This document shows, piece by piece, positions 1-8,684 of a DNA stretch of 39,926 nucleotides. Source of the stretch: Bacteroidales bacterium. GTDB taxonomy: Bacteria > Bacteroidota > Bacteroidia > Bacteroidales > UBA932. The translations under genes were made by a program, and so were the position numbers. The notes under the pieces were generated by a model. It was not told the DNA's origin and made no database searches. It was given only the letters and a program-made list of their open reading frames with translations. Positions within the stretch are counted from its first letter, which is position 1, and the number at the start of each line of letters is the position of its first letter. The DNA is taken from NCBI GenBank assembly GCA_022774085.1, contig JALFNZ010000146.1, positions 1 through 39,926 on the forward strand, given 5' to 3'.

Positions 1-1093
1 CACCGAAACTTTTCAATGCTATGATTAGCCTATCGAGTTTGAATCCTCCTGTCGTCGAACCTGAGCATCCGCAGTGCAATGCAGTAAAAATCAGCAAAAT
101 GCCTGGCAGGACAGGCCAATTGGAATTGTCATTCACGGCCAGACCTGTCGAAGTCATATAGCTGACCACATTGAAAAACGAATCAAATAGTGTCCTGCCC
201 CAGCTCTGCTGGAAACCCTCTATCTTCAGGCAGACGGCCACAAGAAGGGATACGATGGCGATTATTCCGAAATAATAGCCAATCACTGTGTTTTTCAGAG
301 GTTTGAGCGAACGGGTTGCAAACACCGAATAAAGCACTCCGAAATGAATTGCTGATAACAACATGAAGATGATTGATATCGCATTGATCAGCCCTGAGCC
401 GAACTGTCCTATGGAATTGTTTTTCGTGCTGAAGCCACCTGTTGAAACGATGCTGAAAGCATGGTTGACCGCATCGAAGAAAGGCATGCCCGCAATCCAC
501 AAAGAAAGGAATGTCAGTACATTGAGGCACAGATACACCATGGCGATGACAAAGACCACCTTGCTGGATTTGTATCTGTATCCCTCCTTGGAGAGCGAAG
601 ACATCTCCATATTGGTGAGTTTCAGACGATAAGGGCTGGCATCCGGCATGACCAAAAGAAGGAAAACCACTACTCCCAGCCCTCCGATGAAATGTGTGGA
701 GGAACGCCAGAAAAGAAGACTGCGAGGAAGGGCCTCGACATTGGTCAGGATGGTAGCTCCTGTAGTCGTATATCCGGAAACACTTTCAAACCAGGCATTT
801 ACGAGAGTAAATTCGCCTCCCCACAACACATAGGGCAGCATTCCGAAAATAAAGGACAGAAACCAGCTCAGCACGATGGTCAGAAAACCGTCATGCAGGG
901 TCAAAGGTGGAGCTTTCTTGACGAAGATGAAAGGAAAGGCTCCAACAATAAGGGTAATCAGGCAACTGATTGCCAGTGGGCCGAATGCCGAATCGCGCCC
1001 GTCAATTATTGAAACAATGGTTGACAGGAACATGAAAAGGGCACTGACCAGCAAAGCCTTGCCTACATTGGTTGAGACCGCCTTGATATTCAT
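1..1093 (-). CDS. trkH: TrkH-family potassium uptake protein, 3' end outside window
   Basis: Membrane pore subunit for K+ uptake, expected to work with a cytoplasmic TrkA-type gating protein. The 364 visible codons are strongly hydrophobic and contain the four degenerate selectivity-filter loops of the Trk/Ktr family: SGYTTTGAT near residues 106-114, STGGF near 217-221, MTSTGLA near 313-319 and GSTTGGF near 345-351. The C-terminal part lies beyond the window start. The start ATG (1093-1091) shares its A with the TAA stop of the upstream HAMP-protein gene, so translation is probably coupled. A TrkA gene would be expected next, outside the window. The family assignment is firm; ion preference (K+ alone or K+ with Na+) is inferred from the family. 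Confidence 0.93.
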   Translation of the reverse strand, partial: MNIKAVSTNVGKALLVSALFMFLSTIVSIIDGRDSAFGPLAISCLITLIVGAFPFIFVKKAPPLTLHDGFLTIVLSWFLSFIFGMLPYVLWGGEFTLVNAWFESVSGYTTTGATILTNVEALPRSLLFWRSSTHFIGGLGVVVFLLLVMPDASPYRLKLTNMEMSSLSKEGYRYKSSKVVFVIAMVYLCLNVLTFLSLWIAGMPFFDAVNHAFSIVSTGGFSTKNNSIGQFGSGLINAISIIFMLLSAIHFGVLYSVFATRSLKPLKNTVIGYYFGIIAIVSLLVAVCLKIEGFQQSWGRTLFDSFFNVVSYMTSTGLAVNDNSNWPVLPGILLIFTALHCGCSGSTTGGFKLDRLIIALKSFG

Positions 1094-1980
1094 TACTCTT
1101 CCTCCTTTTTGTCAACAGCTTGTGCAGAATGTTTCAGGACTGAAATCCTGCGCTTGAGCTCAAGGTTCTCTTCAGTGATCTCTGTAACTGCATTGTTGAT
1201 ATTGGCTATCTGGTCGTCCCCCTCGAATGTCACCGAATACCGTTTGCCGGTTGAAAGAAAATTGTCCAGTGCATTGGAAATCCTGAAAAGAGGATTTACA
1301 TAGAGCGAGAGGATGAAATACATCAGGAGAAATACAAGTACAAGTCCTGCCCCCACGGCGACCAGTCCAGGCATAATGCCACGGTAGAAGCTCTCATCAA
1401 AGCCCTCTGAATTGGCCCTCATCTGGTCATGTATGATTGAATTCAAGGAGTAGATATCCTTGCGCACTTGCACATATCTCGGCTGCAACTGTTCGAAAAA
1501 CCAAGTACTTACATCCAATGAATCGGATTCGAACACCTTCTCGAGAGCAAGGGATGCATAGAGGAAACTCCTGAAGGATGTCATAAGGGAATCAGTAGCA
1601 GGTACGGCCTTGTCAGATGCAAGCGAATGCCTTAGGGTGTCGCACTGGAGTATGAAGCTTGAAGCATCCAGTTTCTTAAGTTTGGTCACATCGTTGCTCA
1701 TTACCGCAGATAGCATTCCCAAATTAAGTTCGGAAGCCATTGAGGCGAGTTTTTCCGACTGGTTCAGGCAGTTGATGTTGGTCGCAATCTTTTCGGAGAC
1801 ATAATTGCTCATCCTCATATATTCCACAATGGATATTATGCTGGACAGCAACAATATGGCAGCTATAGAACCCAATGCAAGCAAAAGTCTCCTGCGCATT
1901 GAAGGCATGTGCTCACGCCTTACCCTTTTGTTCAGATTGATAAACAAATTATTCCTTTCCGGTTTCATAATTATCATCAT
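1093..1980 (-). CDS. Two-TM membrane protein with extracytoplasmic helical domain and HAMP-like region
   Basis: About 295 residues. A basic N-terminus is followed by a first membrane helix (about residues 32-52), roughly 150 mostly helical residues predicted outside the cytoplasm, a second membrane helix (about 205-228) and then a HAMP-like segment beginning VNPLFRISNALDNF. It ends in a charged, coiled-coil-like tail. This is the architecture of a chemoreceptor or histidine-kinase input half, but no kinase, methyl-accepting or cyclase output domain follows. It sits between an ABC exporter gene and trkH and overlaps trkH by one base, suggesting it partners or regulates TrkH; that is inference. 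An in-frame GTG at 1989 exists, but the ATGs at 1980, 1977 and 1968 are likelier starts. Function unknown. Confidence 0.8.
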   Translation of the reverse strand: MMIIMKPERNNLFINLNKRVRREHMPSMRRRLLLALGSIAAILLLSSIISIVEYMRMSNYVSEKIATNINCLNQSEKLASMASELNLGMLSAVMSNDVTKLKKLDASSFILQCDTLRHSLASDKAVPATDSLMTSFRSFLYASLALEKVFESDSLDVSTWFFEQLQPRYVQVRKDIYSLNSIIHDQMRANSEGFDESFYRGIMPGLVAVGAGLVLVFLLMYFILSLYVNPLFRISNALDNFLSTGKRYSVTFEGDDQIANINNAVTEITEENLELKRRISVLKHSAQAVDKKEEE

Positions 1981-2004
1981 TTTTAACACAGATTCACCGC
2001 CTGA

Positions 2005-3642
2005 TTATCGGATGGAGCATTCGTCAAGACGGAGGACGGAATCACAATAATCCAGAATCCTGTCTCTGTGTGTAATAAATATCATAGTACGCCCCTGAGA
2101 CCTGTCAGTGAGCCTTTTCATCATCAAGGCTTCCGTATCGGCATCAAGGGCTGAAGTAAACTCATCAAGCAGCATAATACTTCCTTCACGAAGCAAGGCC
2201 CTTGCCACGGCTATCCTCTGAGCCTGCCCTTCGCTCAAGCCTGCACCAAGCTCGAAACACTGTGTATCAACCCCTTGTGGAAGATCATATACAAAATCAG
2301 CTGCAGCTGAATGCAAGACTTCACGTATCATTTCATCATCGGCATGGGGATTACCCATGAGCAGATTCTCCCTTATCGTACCGCTCAGAAGGCTGTTCCC
2401 CTGAGGAACAAAGACCATGTTGCAAACTGTCGCGGCAGAAACCACGGCACAGTGCGAGGAATCATATATCATTACCTTTCCCTCCGAAGGAGATAGGAAA
2501 GACATAATCAGTTTTATCATTGTACTCTTTCCCACCCCGGTAGGCCCCATCACGGCAGTACGGCTTCCCGGCTTGAAATCATGGAAAAAATTCCTGAGTA
2601 CAGCATAAGTGGCTCCAGGATAAGAAAACGATACATTTTCAAACCTGATTCCCGCTGTCCCTTTCATCATCATAGGCTCTGCTACAACAGCAACGGCATT
2701 CTGTTCCAATTCCATAAGCCGGTCAATGGAAGCCGTACAATGGATTATGGAAGGTAGTTGGGAGCTCATTTCCATCAACGGCCTCTGAATCTGCCCCAAA
2801 AGTTGCAGGAATGCAGTCATCATACCGTAAGTGATGGTCCCGTGGCTGATTCCGACCACACCCCACAGAAATGCAACAGCATGGGCTGCGGAAAAGGCAA
2901 TTGATATCATCACCCTGGAAAACAGGCTGAACCTCACCCTTCGGATCTCGTTATTGTAAACTTCTCCTTGAAGCTGGTCAAGGGAATCCATGCTACGGTC
3001 CTCATGTTCAAGTGACTGGAGGACGGTGATATGCTGTATGCTTTCCTGGATATGTGACTGGACTTTGCTGTCGCTAGCCCTGATCTGCTTTGTCAAATCC
3101 CTGATTTTCAATGTAATGAATTTGCCGACTACAAGTCCGGAAGGCAGGATTACAAGTACCAGGACAGCGAGCTTGTATTCAAGGATTACAAAGAAAATAA
3201 AGGCTGCAAGAAACTGTAGCACCGTGCCGGCAAGCCCCGGAACCGATACTGCAAAGGTGGAGGCAACCACTCTGACATCCTCCTGAAAACGGCTGACTAC
3301 GTCTCCAGAATGCCTGTGTTCATCCTGCATGATGCGGGTATGGAGCAGATTGTTGAAAAGACGACGCCTCAACCCGTTTTTCAATGCCACTTCGGTCTTG
3401 GTCTGTAGCCATGTACGCAGTGAGTTCAATGCAATTCTCAGGACAATCACCCCTGCGAAAAGAACAGCCCATGTAAGGATGCTTCCCGGGACAAGTCCGA
3501 CAGCAATGTCAACAAGGACTTTGCTGACATATACGAAAGCAATTCCACATCCTGCAAGCAGGACATGGCAAAGCAGCACGACAGAAAGTGCACCTGAATA
3601 GGGGCGCACCGCCGCTGCAAACCATTTGAAATACTTCCGCAT
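2005..3642 (-). CDS. ABC exporter, fused transmembrane and ATPase domains
   Basis: A half-transporter of about 545 residues that should act as a homodimer in the inner membrane. Residues 1-300 form the six-helix exporter domain. The ATPase part has Walker A GPTGVGKST (about 366-374), Q-loop (VPQGNSLL, about 412-419), signature LSEGQAQRIA (about 469-478), Walker B with catalytic Glu (IMLLDEFTSALD, about 489-500) and an H-loop THR. There is no N-terminal C39 peptidase domain, so any leader removal would need another enzyme. The start chosen is ATG 3642 (MRKYFKWF), 14 nt after the stop of the HPr-kinase-like gene; a longer upstream reading overlaps that gene and lacks support. Substrate unknown: lipid, peptide or drug are all possible. 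Confidence 0.9.
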   Translation of the reverse strand: MRKYFKWFAAAVRPYSGALSVVLLCHVLLAGCGIAFVYVSKVLVDIAVGLVPGSILTWAVLFAGVIVLRIALNSLRTWLQTKTEVALKNGLRRRLFNNLLHTRIMQDEHRHSGDVVSRFQEDVRVVASTFAVSVPGLAGTVLQFLAAFIFFVILEYKLAVLVLVILPSGLVVGKFITLKIRDLTKQIRASDSKVQSHIQESIQHITVLQSLEHEDRSMDSLDQLQGEVYNNEIRRVRFSLFSRVMISIAFSAAHAVAFLWGVVGISHGTITYGMMTAFLQLLGQIQRPLMEMSSQLPSIIHCTASIDRLMELEQNAVAVVAEPMMMKGTAGIRFENVSFSYPGATYAVLRNFFHDFKPGSRTAVMGPTGVGKSTMIKLIMSFLSPSEGKVMIYDSSHCAVVSAATVCNMVFVPQGNSLLSGTIRENLLMGNPHADDEMIREVLHSAAADFVYDLPQGVDTQCFELGAGLSEGQAQRIAVARALLREGSIMLLDEFTSALDADTEALMMKRLTDRSQGRTMIFITHRDRILDYCDSVLRLDECSIR

Positions 3643-3656
3643 ATATGATAATTGAT

Positions 3657-4538
3657 TCAGGCAGTGACTGCATTGCAGCATACAAAGGCTGCATCAGCAT
3701 CAGGCAGGCATTCCAACCCCCAGAAATTCACCGATTTCACAACAGCCTCCACAGTCTTGTGCAAGGCATCCGTATGGTTCCTGTCCCATTTCATGCACGA
3801 GCAGGATGGCATGAAGGCGGCATAGGCCTGGACAGGAGGCAATTTCTGAATCTTGTTATATGGAGCTTGAGTGAGTCTGACAACGCCTTTGAGAGGCTTC
3901 ACATCATTTTTGTAACAAGGGGTCTTTCCGCTCCATGGCGATCCATAAATATATGTTTTTGAGTCAATTACACGTACAATAGGGTTATCGTCATTCAAAA
4001 GCAAGGTGCCTTCGATATTCTCAAGCCACAGACGTGAGTGGGTGCTTTTTCCGGTACCGCTTTTCCCCAGAAAAGCATAAGCAGCCCCGTCCTTGACTGT
4101 CACCGATGAATGTATCAGAAGGGTATCCCTTGGGGTAGTTGTGATGGTATAAAGGAGCATCGTGGCGTTGCTCACGGCAAATTCAATGAATTGGGAGCGC
4201 GCCCCCGAAGGAATATAAACCTTGTTGTCCTTGAAATCCTCCGATGGGACGACGACGCAGTCCGGATGTTTTCTCGAATATGAGAAACCGAAATTCCATC
4301 TTCCGTTGTCAAGTATCCAGAAATATGGGGCTTCTTCATTATAACAATCCTTCACCTTTCCAAAATCCATTTCTGAAAGATGTCCGACAACTTCAATGGA
4401 GGCAGTGAACAAGGGTTCTTCGGGCCCATTATAAACGAAAGGTTCATAGGGCTTCAAACAGTCCTCTTTCGAATAATTTCCGGGCAGGCGTATTGCGAAT
4501 ACATGCCCGGCGACCATATATTTTCCAAAATATTCCAT
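3657..4538 (-). CDS. HPr-kinase-like / PEPCK-like P-loop protein
   Basis: 293 residues. The C-terminal half contains a clear P-loop (GKSGTGKS at about 158-165, with THSRLW after it), a DD pair in LLNDDNPIV (about 180-188) and GSPWSGK (about 199-205). These match the HPr kinase / PEP-carboxykinase-like fold. Such HprK-like proteins are common in Bacteroidota beside S24/S26-type peptidases and ABC exporters, and relatives in some lasso-peptide clusters phosphorylate a precursor serine; whether this one does is unknown. It is too diverged, and lacks the context, to be called the catabolite-control kinase HprK. It heads a minus-strand operon with the ABC exporter and diverges from the S26-like gene. 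Confidence 0.8.
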   Translation of the reverse strand: MEYFGKYMVAGHVFAIRLPGNYSKEDCLKPYEPFVYNGPEEPLFTASIEVVGHLSEMDFGKVKDCYNEEAPYFWILDNGRWNFGFSYSRKHPDCVVVPSEDFKDNKVYIPSGARSQFIEFAVSNATMLLYTITTTPRDTLLIHSSVTVKDGAAYAFLGKSGTGKSTHSRLWLENIEGTLLLNDDNPIVRVIDSKTYIYGSPWSGKTPCYKNDVKPLKGVVRLTQAPYNKIQKLPPVQAYAAFMPSCSCMKWDRNHTDALHKTVEAVVKSVNFWGLECLPDADAAFVCCNAVTA

Positions 4539-4545
4539 AATAAGC

Positions 4546-4574
4546 CAAAGTTAGCAATTATTTCCGTACTTTTG
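4546..4574. promoter_or_regulatory. Back-to-back -7 elements for the divergent kinase and S26-like genes
   Basis: The 53-nt gap between the divergent genes holds two TAnnTTTG boxes: TAACTTTG on the minus strand (4553-4546) and TACTTTTG on the plus strand (4567-4574). Each would start a transcript about 5-12 nt before its gene. No convincing TTTG -33 element is visible on either side, so the call rests on the -7 boxes and position. Confidence 0.45.
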
Positions 4575-4591
4575 CATCAGAAGTTTCAAAT

Positions 4592-5056
4592 ATGACAAAG
4601 ACCATTCAGATAGACAAGGCGACAATGATGGAAGAAGTCCGCCGTCTGGTTGCTCAGGGAAAGACTGTTTCGCTGACCGTAAAGGGATATAGCATGAATC
4701 CGTTCATGGCAAACATGAGGGATGTAATTACTCTCGGCCCTTGGAAAGATGAGCAAATATGCAAAGGCTGCGTCGCCCTCGTGAAGGATACACGGGGTAA
4801 CTATTTAATTCACAGAATTATAAGAAGAGATGGAGACTTAGTCACTCTTATGGGAGACGGAAATGTTGCCCAGACCGAAACAGCTACAGTGGACAATGTA
4901 ATAGCCATCATGTATGAAATCCGGAGGAAAGGACGCAGCTACACTGCAGACAGTCGCACATGGAGGATCTATTCATGGATTTGGGACAAGCTGACACCCG
5001 TCAGACGTTATCCTCTTGGGATTTGGAGGCGTCTTCACAAACAGGTTCCTCTTTAG
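4592..5056 (+). CDS. S24/S26-family peptidase-like protein with Ser-His dyad
   Basis: 154 residues. GYSMNPF (32-38) supplies the likely nucleophile Ser34 of an S26-type signal peptidase. Where bacterial type I enzymes have the catalytic Lys, this protein reads LIHRI, with His74, as in the ER/SipW-type enzymes; a GDGN motif follows near 92. There is no obvious membrane anchor, unlike LepB, so it is probably not the housekeeping signal peptidase. It diverges from the HPr-kinase-like/ABC exporter operon, and genes of this kind often neighbour each other in Bacteroidota. A role in cleaving a secreted peptide or protein is inference. Its last 56 bases overlap the 3' end of the convergent small gene at 5001-5198. 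Confidence 0.75.
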   Translation: MTKTIQIDKATMMEEVRRLVAQGKTVSLTVKGYSMNPFMANMRDVITLGPWKDEQICKGCVALVKDTRGNYLIHRIIRRDGDLVTLMGDGNVAQTETATVDNVIAIMYEIRRKGRSYTADSRTWRIYSWIWDKLTPVRRYPLGIWRRLHKQVPL

Positions 5057-5198
5057 AGCATCCGGACATAGCTTGTTCCTGAAGCCGCTTCCGGTAAGCA
5101 TCCATCCTCTTTTTCCAGGCTGCCTGCCTGGCTTTTTTTTCTTTCTCACGTCTTAGCTGTAGCGCCTCGAACTTATTCTCCAGATAATTGTCAGCCAT
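5001..5198 (-). CDS. Small charged MADNYLE-type protein, unknown function
   Basis: 65 residues starting MADNYLENKFEAL, followed by a Lys/Arg/Glu-rich stretch likely to be one long helix or coiled coil (about 15-45) and an acidic tail. Short proteins with this N-terminus are widespread in Bacteroides relatives, sometimes with misleading enzyme names; I know of no established function. An upstream in-frame ATG at 5204 would add two residues, but the conserved start favours 5198; AAGAGGA lies upstream. It follows manC by 21 nt on the same strand and is probably co-transcribed. Its 3' end overlaps the convergent S26-like gene by 56 nt. Confidence 0.7.
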   Translation of the reverse strand: MADNYLENKFEALQLRREKEKKARQAAWKKRMDAYRKRLQEQAMSGCSKEEPVCEDASKSQEDNV

Positions 5199-5219
5199 AT
5201 TCAAAAATCCTCTTCAATC

Positions 5220-6341
5220 TTATTTTATATATTTTGTTATTTCCTGTTCATGGTCAAGACGGCATACAAGAAGCCGGTCTGCGTGTTCAGCGACAATATA
5301 GCCTTCAAGTCCCTGAACCACAACATCCTTGGTATCAGGTACATGGATGATGCAATCACGACAGTCGAACATTTTCACATTGCCTCCTCCCGTCGAAGGA
5401 GTCTGCGTCTGTATGCGCACATTGCCCGATTCGTCCTCTCCCCTCCTGGCCATGGCATTTCCCTGCGAATCGTTGGGAAGAAGAGACTTGAGTGCTCCCC
5501 ATGTGCCCAGATCGCTCCATCCGAAATCGGCAGGATGAGTGTATATGCAGTCGGACTTCTCCATCACGGCATAGTCAATGGAAATTTTCTCACACAGAGG
5601 GAAAAGTTCCGCAGCCTTCCCCGCCTCCCCATCCGAGAAGAACGACGGAGCCATCTCATCCATAAGTCTCGACGTCTCAGGAATATACTTCCTCAGTTGC
5701 GAGACGATGGTCTTTACGTTCCAAATAAAAATTCCGGCATTCCACAGATAATTGTCTTTGGATATATAATATTCTGCTGTCTTCCTGTCGGGTTTCTCTC
5801 GAAAAGAATCTACCTTAAACACAGTACCTGACTGTACGGCGGAAGCAGGCTGTCCCGCCTCGATATAACCGTATCCTGTTTCCGGGCGGGAAGGCTTTAT
5901 GCCTACAGTCACAATCCTTTCGCCTTCGGCGGTGAATTCAAGGGCACCGACGATGACCTTGCGGAAAGCCTCAGTATCAAGGACCAGAGCATCGGAAGGG
6001 GTGAAGACAATATTGGCCTGAGGATAACGGCTGTTGATTTTCCAGCAAGCATAGGCTATACACGGTGCGGTCCCCCTTGCCACGGGTTCTGCAATTATAT
6101 GATCTTCAATGATATCAGGTATCTGCTCTTTGACTATGGAAACATATCTCTCCCCCGTCACGACCCAGAGGTTTTCCTTCGGACACAATGTACTGAACCG
6201 GTCCACGGTCATCTGAATCAATGTTTTTCCAATGCCAAGGATATCCACAAACTGTTTCGGGAGCTGAGTCGTGCTCATAGGCCAGAATCGGCTTCCGATA
6301 CCTCCCGCCATTATGACTACATGATTGTTTCTCGTCTGCAT
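5220..6341 (-). CDS. manC: Mannose-1-phosphate guanylyltransferase (GDP-mannose pyrophosphorylase)
   Basis: Makes GDP-mannose from mannose 1-phosphate and GTP in the cytoplasm, feeding mannose- and fucose-containing surface polysaccharides. 373 residues; the nucleotidyltransferase signature MAGGIGSRFWPMS lies at 11-23 with LPKQF after it. Further family motifs are FTPSDALV (the usual P-[AS]-D site), ETGYGYIEAG, FREKP and LWNAGIFIWN. It is the short single-domain form without the C-terminal phosphomannose isomerase domain of bifunctional AlgA/ManC proteins. It diverges from the alpha/beta hydrolase gene, with a TATATTTG -7 box before it, and is followed by the small MADNYLE gene. It lies near the capsule operon but is not part of it. 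Confidence 0.93.
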   Translation of the reverse strand: MQTRNNHVVIMAGGIGSRFWPMSTTQLPKQFVDILGIGKTLIQMTVDRFSTLCPKENLWVVTGERYVSIVKEQIPDIIEDHIIAEPVARGTAPCIAYACWKINSRYPQANIVFTPSDALVLDTEAFRKVIVGALEFTAEGERIVTVGIKPSRPETGYGYIEAGQPASAVQSGTVFKVDSFREKPDRKTAEYYISKDNYLWNAGIFIWNVKTIVSQLRKYIPETSRLMDEMAPSFFSDGEAGKAAELFPLCEKISIDYAVMEKSDCIYTHPADFGWSDLGTWGALKSLLPNDSQGNAMARRGEDESGNVRIQTQTPSTGGGNVKMFDCRDCIIHVPDTKDVVVQGLEGYIVAEHADRLLVCRLDHEQEITKYIK

Positions 6342-6355
6342 AACATGATTTTTGG

Positions 6356-6393
6356 CAAATATAAACTTTTTTTATCAGCTTTTTCTATATTTG
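6356..6393. promoter_or_regulatory. Divergent -7 elements of manC and the hydrolase gene
   Basis: TATATTTG occurs on both strands: minus at 6363-6356 for manC and plus at 6386-6393 for the hydrolase. Both match TAnnTTTG. The starts predicted from them lie about 9 nt (manC) and 21 nt (hydrolase) before the genes. The spacer is T-rich and no clean TTTG -33 box is present on either strand. Confidence 0.5.
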
Positions 6394-6419
6394 CCTTTAT
6401 TAGATAATTTACATAGAAT

Positions 6420-7394
6420 ATGGCAAAGAAATCAAAACTCCGCATTTCACTTTATGTTCTGGCAGGCATCGTAGTCCTGGTTTTGCTCATACTTGCAGGT
6501 GCAAGCAGATATATGTTGGGATTCTCCCTCTCGCCTGACAAGAACAGACATGACATAGACAGCACCTATGCCATCCTGTATGGAAGGTTTACGGACATGA
6601 AACCATGGATGGACAGTGTCAGCACCAACGGAATTCTCAAAGACACGTTCGTCGTGATGCCTAACGGAGAGCGTCATCATGCTTATTATATGAAAGCTGA
6701 CAATGCTCATGGAAAAACCGCCGTAATGGTTCACGGATATAAGGACAACGCCATCAAATTCATGTATTTCTGCAGGATGTACAACCGCGACATGGGTTAC
6801 AATGTCCTCATGCCGGAGCTCCATGGCCACGGGCTGAGTGAAGGAGAGGATATCCAGATGGGTTGGAAGGATGCAGACGATGTGTTGAATTGGATCTCAA
6901 TAGCAGAAGAACTTTTCAGGGAGGAAGGGTGCAAGAGTGCGATGGTGGTGCACGGCGTATCTATGGGAGCCGCCACAACCATGAACGTTTCTGCCAGGAA
7001 TGTGCCTGACTATGTGAATGCCTTCATTGAAGACTGCGGCTATACAAGTGTCTGGGATGAGTTCTCAATGCAGTTGAAGGAGATGTTCGGACTGCCTTCC
7101 TTCCCGCTGCTCAATTGGACAAGTTCTTTGTGTAACAGAAAGTTTGGCTGGAATTTCCGCGAGGCATCCCCACTGGAATCAGTGAAAAAATGCAGGAAGC
7201 CTATGCTTTTCATCCATGGCGATGCGGATACTTTCGTCCCGTTCATCATGATGCAGCCTCTATATGATGCCAAGCCTCAGCCAAAAGAATGCTGGATAGC
7301 CCCGGGATCTGAACACGCGCGTTCATATCAGGACCATCCAGCAAAATATACCGAAGTAGTAAGAGACTTCCTTAATGAATATAACGGGAATTAG
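6420..7394 (+). CDS. Membrane-anchored alpha/beta hydrolase
   Basis: 324 residues. One N-terminal membrane segment (about 9-29) after a basic start suggests a signal anchor with the catalytic domain outside the cytoplasm. The hydrolase core has the oxyanion-hole HGY (105-107), nucleophile elbow GVSMGA with Ser181, acid Asp270 in HGDADTFVP and His299 in GSEHA. The family is common in Bacteroidota and Firmicutes and is annotated as serine aminopeptidase-like or DUF-type; the substrate is unknown. The stop codon overlaps the stop of the convergent ugd gene by 4 nt, so no terminator separates them. Confidence 0.87.
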   Translation: MAKKSKLRISLYVLAGIVVLVLLILAGASRYMLGFSLSPDKNRHDIDSTYAILYGRFTDMKPWMDSVSTNGILKDTFVVMPNGERHHAYYMKADNAHGKTAVMVHGYKDNAIKFMYFCRMYNRDMGYNVLMPELHGHGLSEGEDIQMGWKDADDVLNWISIAEELFREEGCKSAMVVHGVSMGAATTMNVSARNVPDYVNAFIEDCGYTSVWDEFSMQLKEMFGLPSFPLLNWTSSLCNRKFGWNFREASPLESVKKCRKPMLFIHGDADTFVPFIMMQPLYDAKPQPKECWIAPGSEHARSYQDHPAKYTEVVRDFLNEYNGN

Positions 7395-8680
7395 TCTCTT
7401 CTGAAGACATCCCTTGTATAAACCTTGTCTGCGATATCATCCAGGCAAGGTTCATATCTATTCGCAATCACAGCCTGTGACATTGCCTTAAAGAGAGACA
7501 GGTCGTTCACCACGCGGCTTCCGAAGAATGAAGATCCGTCTGCGAGGGTCGGCTCATAGATGACCACTTCTGCACCTTTGGCCTTGATTCTCTTCATAAT
7601 ACCCTGAATGGCAGACTGGCGGAAATTGTCGCTGTTTGACTTCATCGTCAGACGGAAGACTCCCACTACACAGCGTTTTTCCTGTTTGCTATCCCACTGG
7701 CTGTTGCTGCTGTAATAACCGGCTTTCTCCAGTACCTGGTCGGCAATGAAATCCTTCCTTGTACGGTTGGAATCCACAATGGCCTGAATAAGGTTCTCCG
7801 GAACGTCATTGTAGTTGGCCAGAAGCTGCTTGGTATCCTTAGGAAGGCAATATCCGCCATAACCGAATGAAGGGTTGTTGTAGTGTGCACCAATGCGTGG
7901 ATCGAGGCATACTCCGTCGATGATTGAACGGGTGTCGAGCCCTTTCATCTCTGCATAAGTGTCAAGTTCATTGAAATAGCTGACCCTGAGTGCAAGATAT
8001 GTGTTTGCAAATAGTTTCACTGCCTCAGCTTCTGTAGTACCCATGAAGAGGGTAGGCACGTCGGTTGATATGGCTCCTTCTGCAATTATTTCAGCGAACA
8101 GTCGGGCTGCATTGGCGAGTTTCTCATCCTGATGGTCATATCCGACAATGATACGGCTCGGATAAAGATTGTCATACAATGCCTTTGACTCCCTTAGGAA
8201 TTCAGGGGCGAAGATGATGTTCGGTGTCACTACTTTGAAAGTTCCGTCCTGAAGTCTTTCCCTATAGGAGAATTTTTCTCTTGTTGATGCGGTATAACCA
8301 ACCGGAACGGTGGACTTTATCACCATGACTGCATCAGGATTCACCCTAAGCACGCAGTCAATGACTTCCTCAACATGGGAAGTATCGAAATAATTCTTCT
8401 TGCTGTCGTAATTTGTAGGAGCAGCTATCACCACAAAGTCAGCGTCAGAATAGGCTGCCTCTGCATCCAGGGTTGCATTCAAGTCAAGAGGTTTGTTCTT
8501 CAGATATTCCTCGATGTATTCGTCCTGGATAGGAGAAATACGATTGTTGATTTTCTCAACTTTCTCCGGAATCACATCAACAGCTGTAACTGTATGATGC
8601 TGAGCCAGCAAAGTCGCAATTGAAAGGCCGACATAACCGGTTCCGGCAACGGCAACCTTCAGATTTTCCTTATTCCTCAT
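7391..8680 (-). CDS. ugd: UDP-glucose 6-dehydrogenase
   Basis: Oxidises UDP-glucose to UDP-glucuronate with two NAD+, supplying acidic sugars for capsule. 429 residues: N-terminal Rossmann motif GTGYVGLS (13-20), substrate region FAPEFLRES, central helix [16 protein letters not shown] and the active-site motif [11 protein letters not shown] with catalytic Cys278. The catalytic motif and length exclude a simple short-chain dehydrogenase; a UDP-ManNAc dehydrogenase is less likely, but substrate choice within the family is hard to read from sequence. It is the last gene of the minus-strand operon, 4 nt after the epimerase gene. The pairing of dehydrogenase and epimerase fits a UDP-Glc to UDP-GlcA to UDP-GalA route. 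Confidence 0.9.
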   Translation of the reverse strand: MRNKENLKVAVAGTGYVGLSIATLLAQHHTVTAVDVIPEKVEKINNRISPIQDEYIEEYLKNKPLDLNATLDAEAAYSDADFVVIAAPTNYDSKKNYFDTSHVEEVIDCVLRVNPDAVMVIKSTVPVGYTASTREKFSYRERLQDGTFKVVTPNIIFAPEFLRESKALYDNLYPSRIIVGYDHQDEKLANAARLFAEIIAEGAISTDVPTLFMGTTEAEAVKLFANTYLALRVSYFNELDTYAEMKGLDTRSIIDGVCLDPRIGAHYNNPSFGYGGYCLPKDTKQLLANYNDVPENLIQAIVDSNRTRKDFIADQVLEKAGYYSSNSQWDSKQEKRCVVGVFRLTMKSNSDNFRQSAIQGIMKRIKAKGAEVVIYEPTLADGSSFFGSRVVNDLSLFKAMSQAVIANRYEPCLDDIADKVYTRDVFRRD

Positions 8681-8684
8681 AATT

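Noticed and set aside
461..1012. Plus-strand frame of 183 codons
   Set aside because: Antisense to trkH, whose minus-strand frame has all four filter motifs and continues off the window edge.
4592..5056. Housekeeping signal peptidase LepB
   Set aside because: No membrane anchor, short, and the catalytic Lys position holds His.
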